A stretch of DNA of 64,000 nucleotides. Source: Burkholderiales bacterium. Lineage in GTDB: Bacteria > Pseudomonadota > Gammaproteobacteria > Burkholderiales > Burkholderiaceae_C. How positions within the stretch are numbered: the stretch's first letter is position 1; every line of letters starts with the position of its first letter. A program made the position numbers and the translations under genes. The stretch lies in NCBI GenBank assembly GCA_017307865.1, contig JAFKGE010000020.1, forward strand, positions 1 through 64,000, written 5' to 3'. Positions 63,289 through 64,000 of this stretch are shown one piece after another. Below the pieces are notes generated by a model. That model did no database searches. It was not told where the DNA came from and worked only from the letters and a program-made list of their open reading frames with translations.

Positions 63289-64000
63289 TCAGGCCGGCGG
63301 ACGCCAGCGCCGCAGCAGCAGCGCGTTGCTCATCACGCTGACCGAGGACAGCGCCATCGCCGCGCCGGCCAGCACCGGATTGAGGTAGCCCAGCGCCGCC
63401 AGCGGAATGCCAGCCGTGTTGTAGACAAAGGCCCAGAACAGGTTCTGCCGGATCTTGGCCACCGTGCGGTGCGACACGTCCAGCGCCGCCGCCACCAGGC
63501 CGACGTCGCCGCGCATCAGCGTGATGCCGGCCGCGTGCATGGCCACGTCGGTGCCGCTGCCCATCGCCATGCCGACGTCGGCGGCGGCCAGCGCGGGCGC
63601 GTCGTTGACGCCGTCGCCGACCATGGCGACGACGCTCTGGCTCCCTCTCCCGCGCGCGGGAGAGGGTTGGGGAGAGGGCCGGGGCGCAGCCTGGGCTGCG
63701 GCGCCTTGCAAGGCCCGCCCACCCTCACCCCTGCCCTCTCCCGCCAGCGGGAGAGGGGGAAGATCGCCCCGCTGCAGCGCCCGCACCGCCTCCGCCTTGT
63801 CGCCCGGCAACACCTCGGCCAGCACCTCGCCGGCCTCGGGGCGCAGGCCCAGGCGGCGCGCCATGGCCTCGGCGGCGCCGCGGTTGTCGCCCGAGATCAT
63901 CACCGTGCGCACGCCCTGCGCGTGCAGCTGCTCGATGGCCGCGCGCGCCTCGGGCTTGGGCTCGTCGCCGAAGGCCAGCAGGGCCAGGGCGCGCGGCGCG
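63289..64000 (-). CDS. copA: Cu+-type P1B ATPase, C-terminal part (continues beyond the window)
   Basis: About 236 codons are visible, with the 5' part off the right edge. Motifs: VRTVMISGDNRGAAEAMA (P domain), VVAMVGDGVNDAPALAAADVG, and the terminal TM pair with QNLFWAFVYNTAGIPLAA and MALSSVSVMSNALLLRR, whose YN and MSS residues fit Cu+ pumps. About 45 extra residues (LPPLPLAGEGRGEGG...PSPQPSPARGRG) lie between KAEAVRALQ and VVAMVGDG; they are a translated GGGAGAGGG-type repeat in-frame in the P domain. Confidence 0.88.
   Translation of the reverse strand, partial: APRALALLAFGDEPKPEARAAIEQLHAQGVRTVMISGDNRGAAEAMARRLGLRPEAGEVLAEVLPGDKAEAVRALQRGDLPPLPLAGEGRGEGGRALQGAAAQAAPRPSPQPSPARGRGSQSVVAMVGDGVNDAPALAAADVGMAMGSGTDVAMHAAGITLMRGDVGLVAAALDVSHRTVAKIRQNLFWAFVYNTAGIPLAALGYLNPVLAGAAMALSSVSVMSNALLLRRWRPPA
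63637..63771 (-). repeat. GGGAGAGGG palindromic repeat inserted in-frame in copA
   Basis: The plus strand has CCCTCTCCCGCGCGCGGGAGAGGG at one end and CCCTCTCCCGCCAGCGGGAGAGGG at the other, bracketing about 70 bp, so the insertion is itself an inverted repeat. It translates without stops between the hinge segment and the GDGVNDAP motif of the ATPase. Confidence 0.75.

Overview
The window is high-GC chromosomal DNA that looks like a betaproteobacterium of the order Burkholderiales, most likely family Comamonadaceae (Acidovorax/Alicycliphilus/Ottowia-like). The family call rests on the protein sequences, on the mnmG-rsmG-lysE-parA-parB order, and on short AT-rich and GC-rich dispersed repeats of a kind I associate with that family. 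It is not a phylogenetic result. I see no rRNA, tRNA, CRISPR array or replication origin.

Layout. 1-2.9 kb is accessory: the 5' edge of an IS481-type transposase, a decayed ORF, a RES-toxin/Xre-antitoxin module preceded by an unrecognised probable barrel protein under a good sigma-70 promoter, and a broken membrane-protein remnant. 2.9-17.3 kb is mainly core: a tartrate/D-malate dehydrogenase, a GDSL-like lipoprotein without the catalytic residues, tsaC, purK, purE, a CnoX-type thioredoxin, rsmA, surA, lptD, amgK, a Leu/Ile/Val-type binding protein and a class II glutamine amidotransferase. 17.3-25 kb is transport: a CadR-controlled Zn/Cd/Pb P-type ATPase, an NCS2 nucleobase permease and a TAXI-TRAP transporter with its DUF1850 partner. 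25-32 kb mixes pduO-type adenosyltransferase, aroQ, aroE, a thioesterase and a D-lactate dehydrogenase with two toxin-antitoxin loci (HigBA, HipBA) and a degraded duplicate of the aroQ-pduO junction. 32-36.8 kb holds envelope proteins (BON protein, CsgG-like lipoprotein with a peptidoglycan-binding tail, sterol-desaturase-like hydroxylase, a midcut-by-XrtH type protein) and a rhodanese. 37-42.7 kb is the chromosome-partition block parB-hydrolase-parA-lysE-rsmG-mnmG, with four parS sites inside rsmG and mnmG. 43-52 kb is metabolic: glutamate dehydrogenase, GST, an MFS exporter, an old yellow enzyme and a three-subunit FAD dehydrogenase with triheme cytochrome c. 52.3-57.4 kb is a Csu-type chaperone-usher pilus operon, followed by a Phd/VapC pair. 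58-61 kb is the glutathione-dependent formaldehyde pathway (frmA and fghA with a dinucleotide-binding protein between them). The right end has an exported fumarase/aspartase-superfamily lyase, a hemerythrin and the 3' part of a CopA-type ATPase running off the window.

The most unusual signal is repeat invasion of coding sequence. Several dispersed repeat families sit between genes and also lie in-frame inside essential or core genes (tsaC, amgK, parB, copA, and smaller patches in purK, rsmA, aroQ and an MFS gene), where they add or replace 15-45 codons without breaking the frame. A separate pair of about 290-bp repeats, each able to fold into two long stem-loops, flanks the gst-MFS-OYE block in direct orientation.
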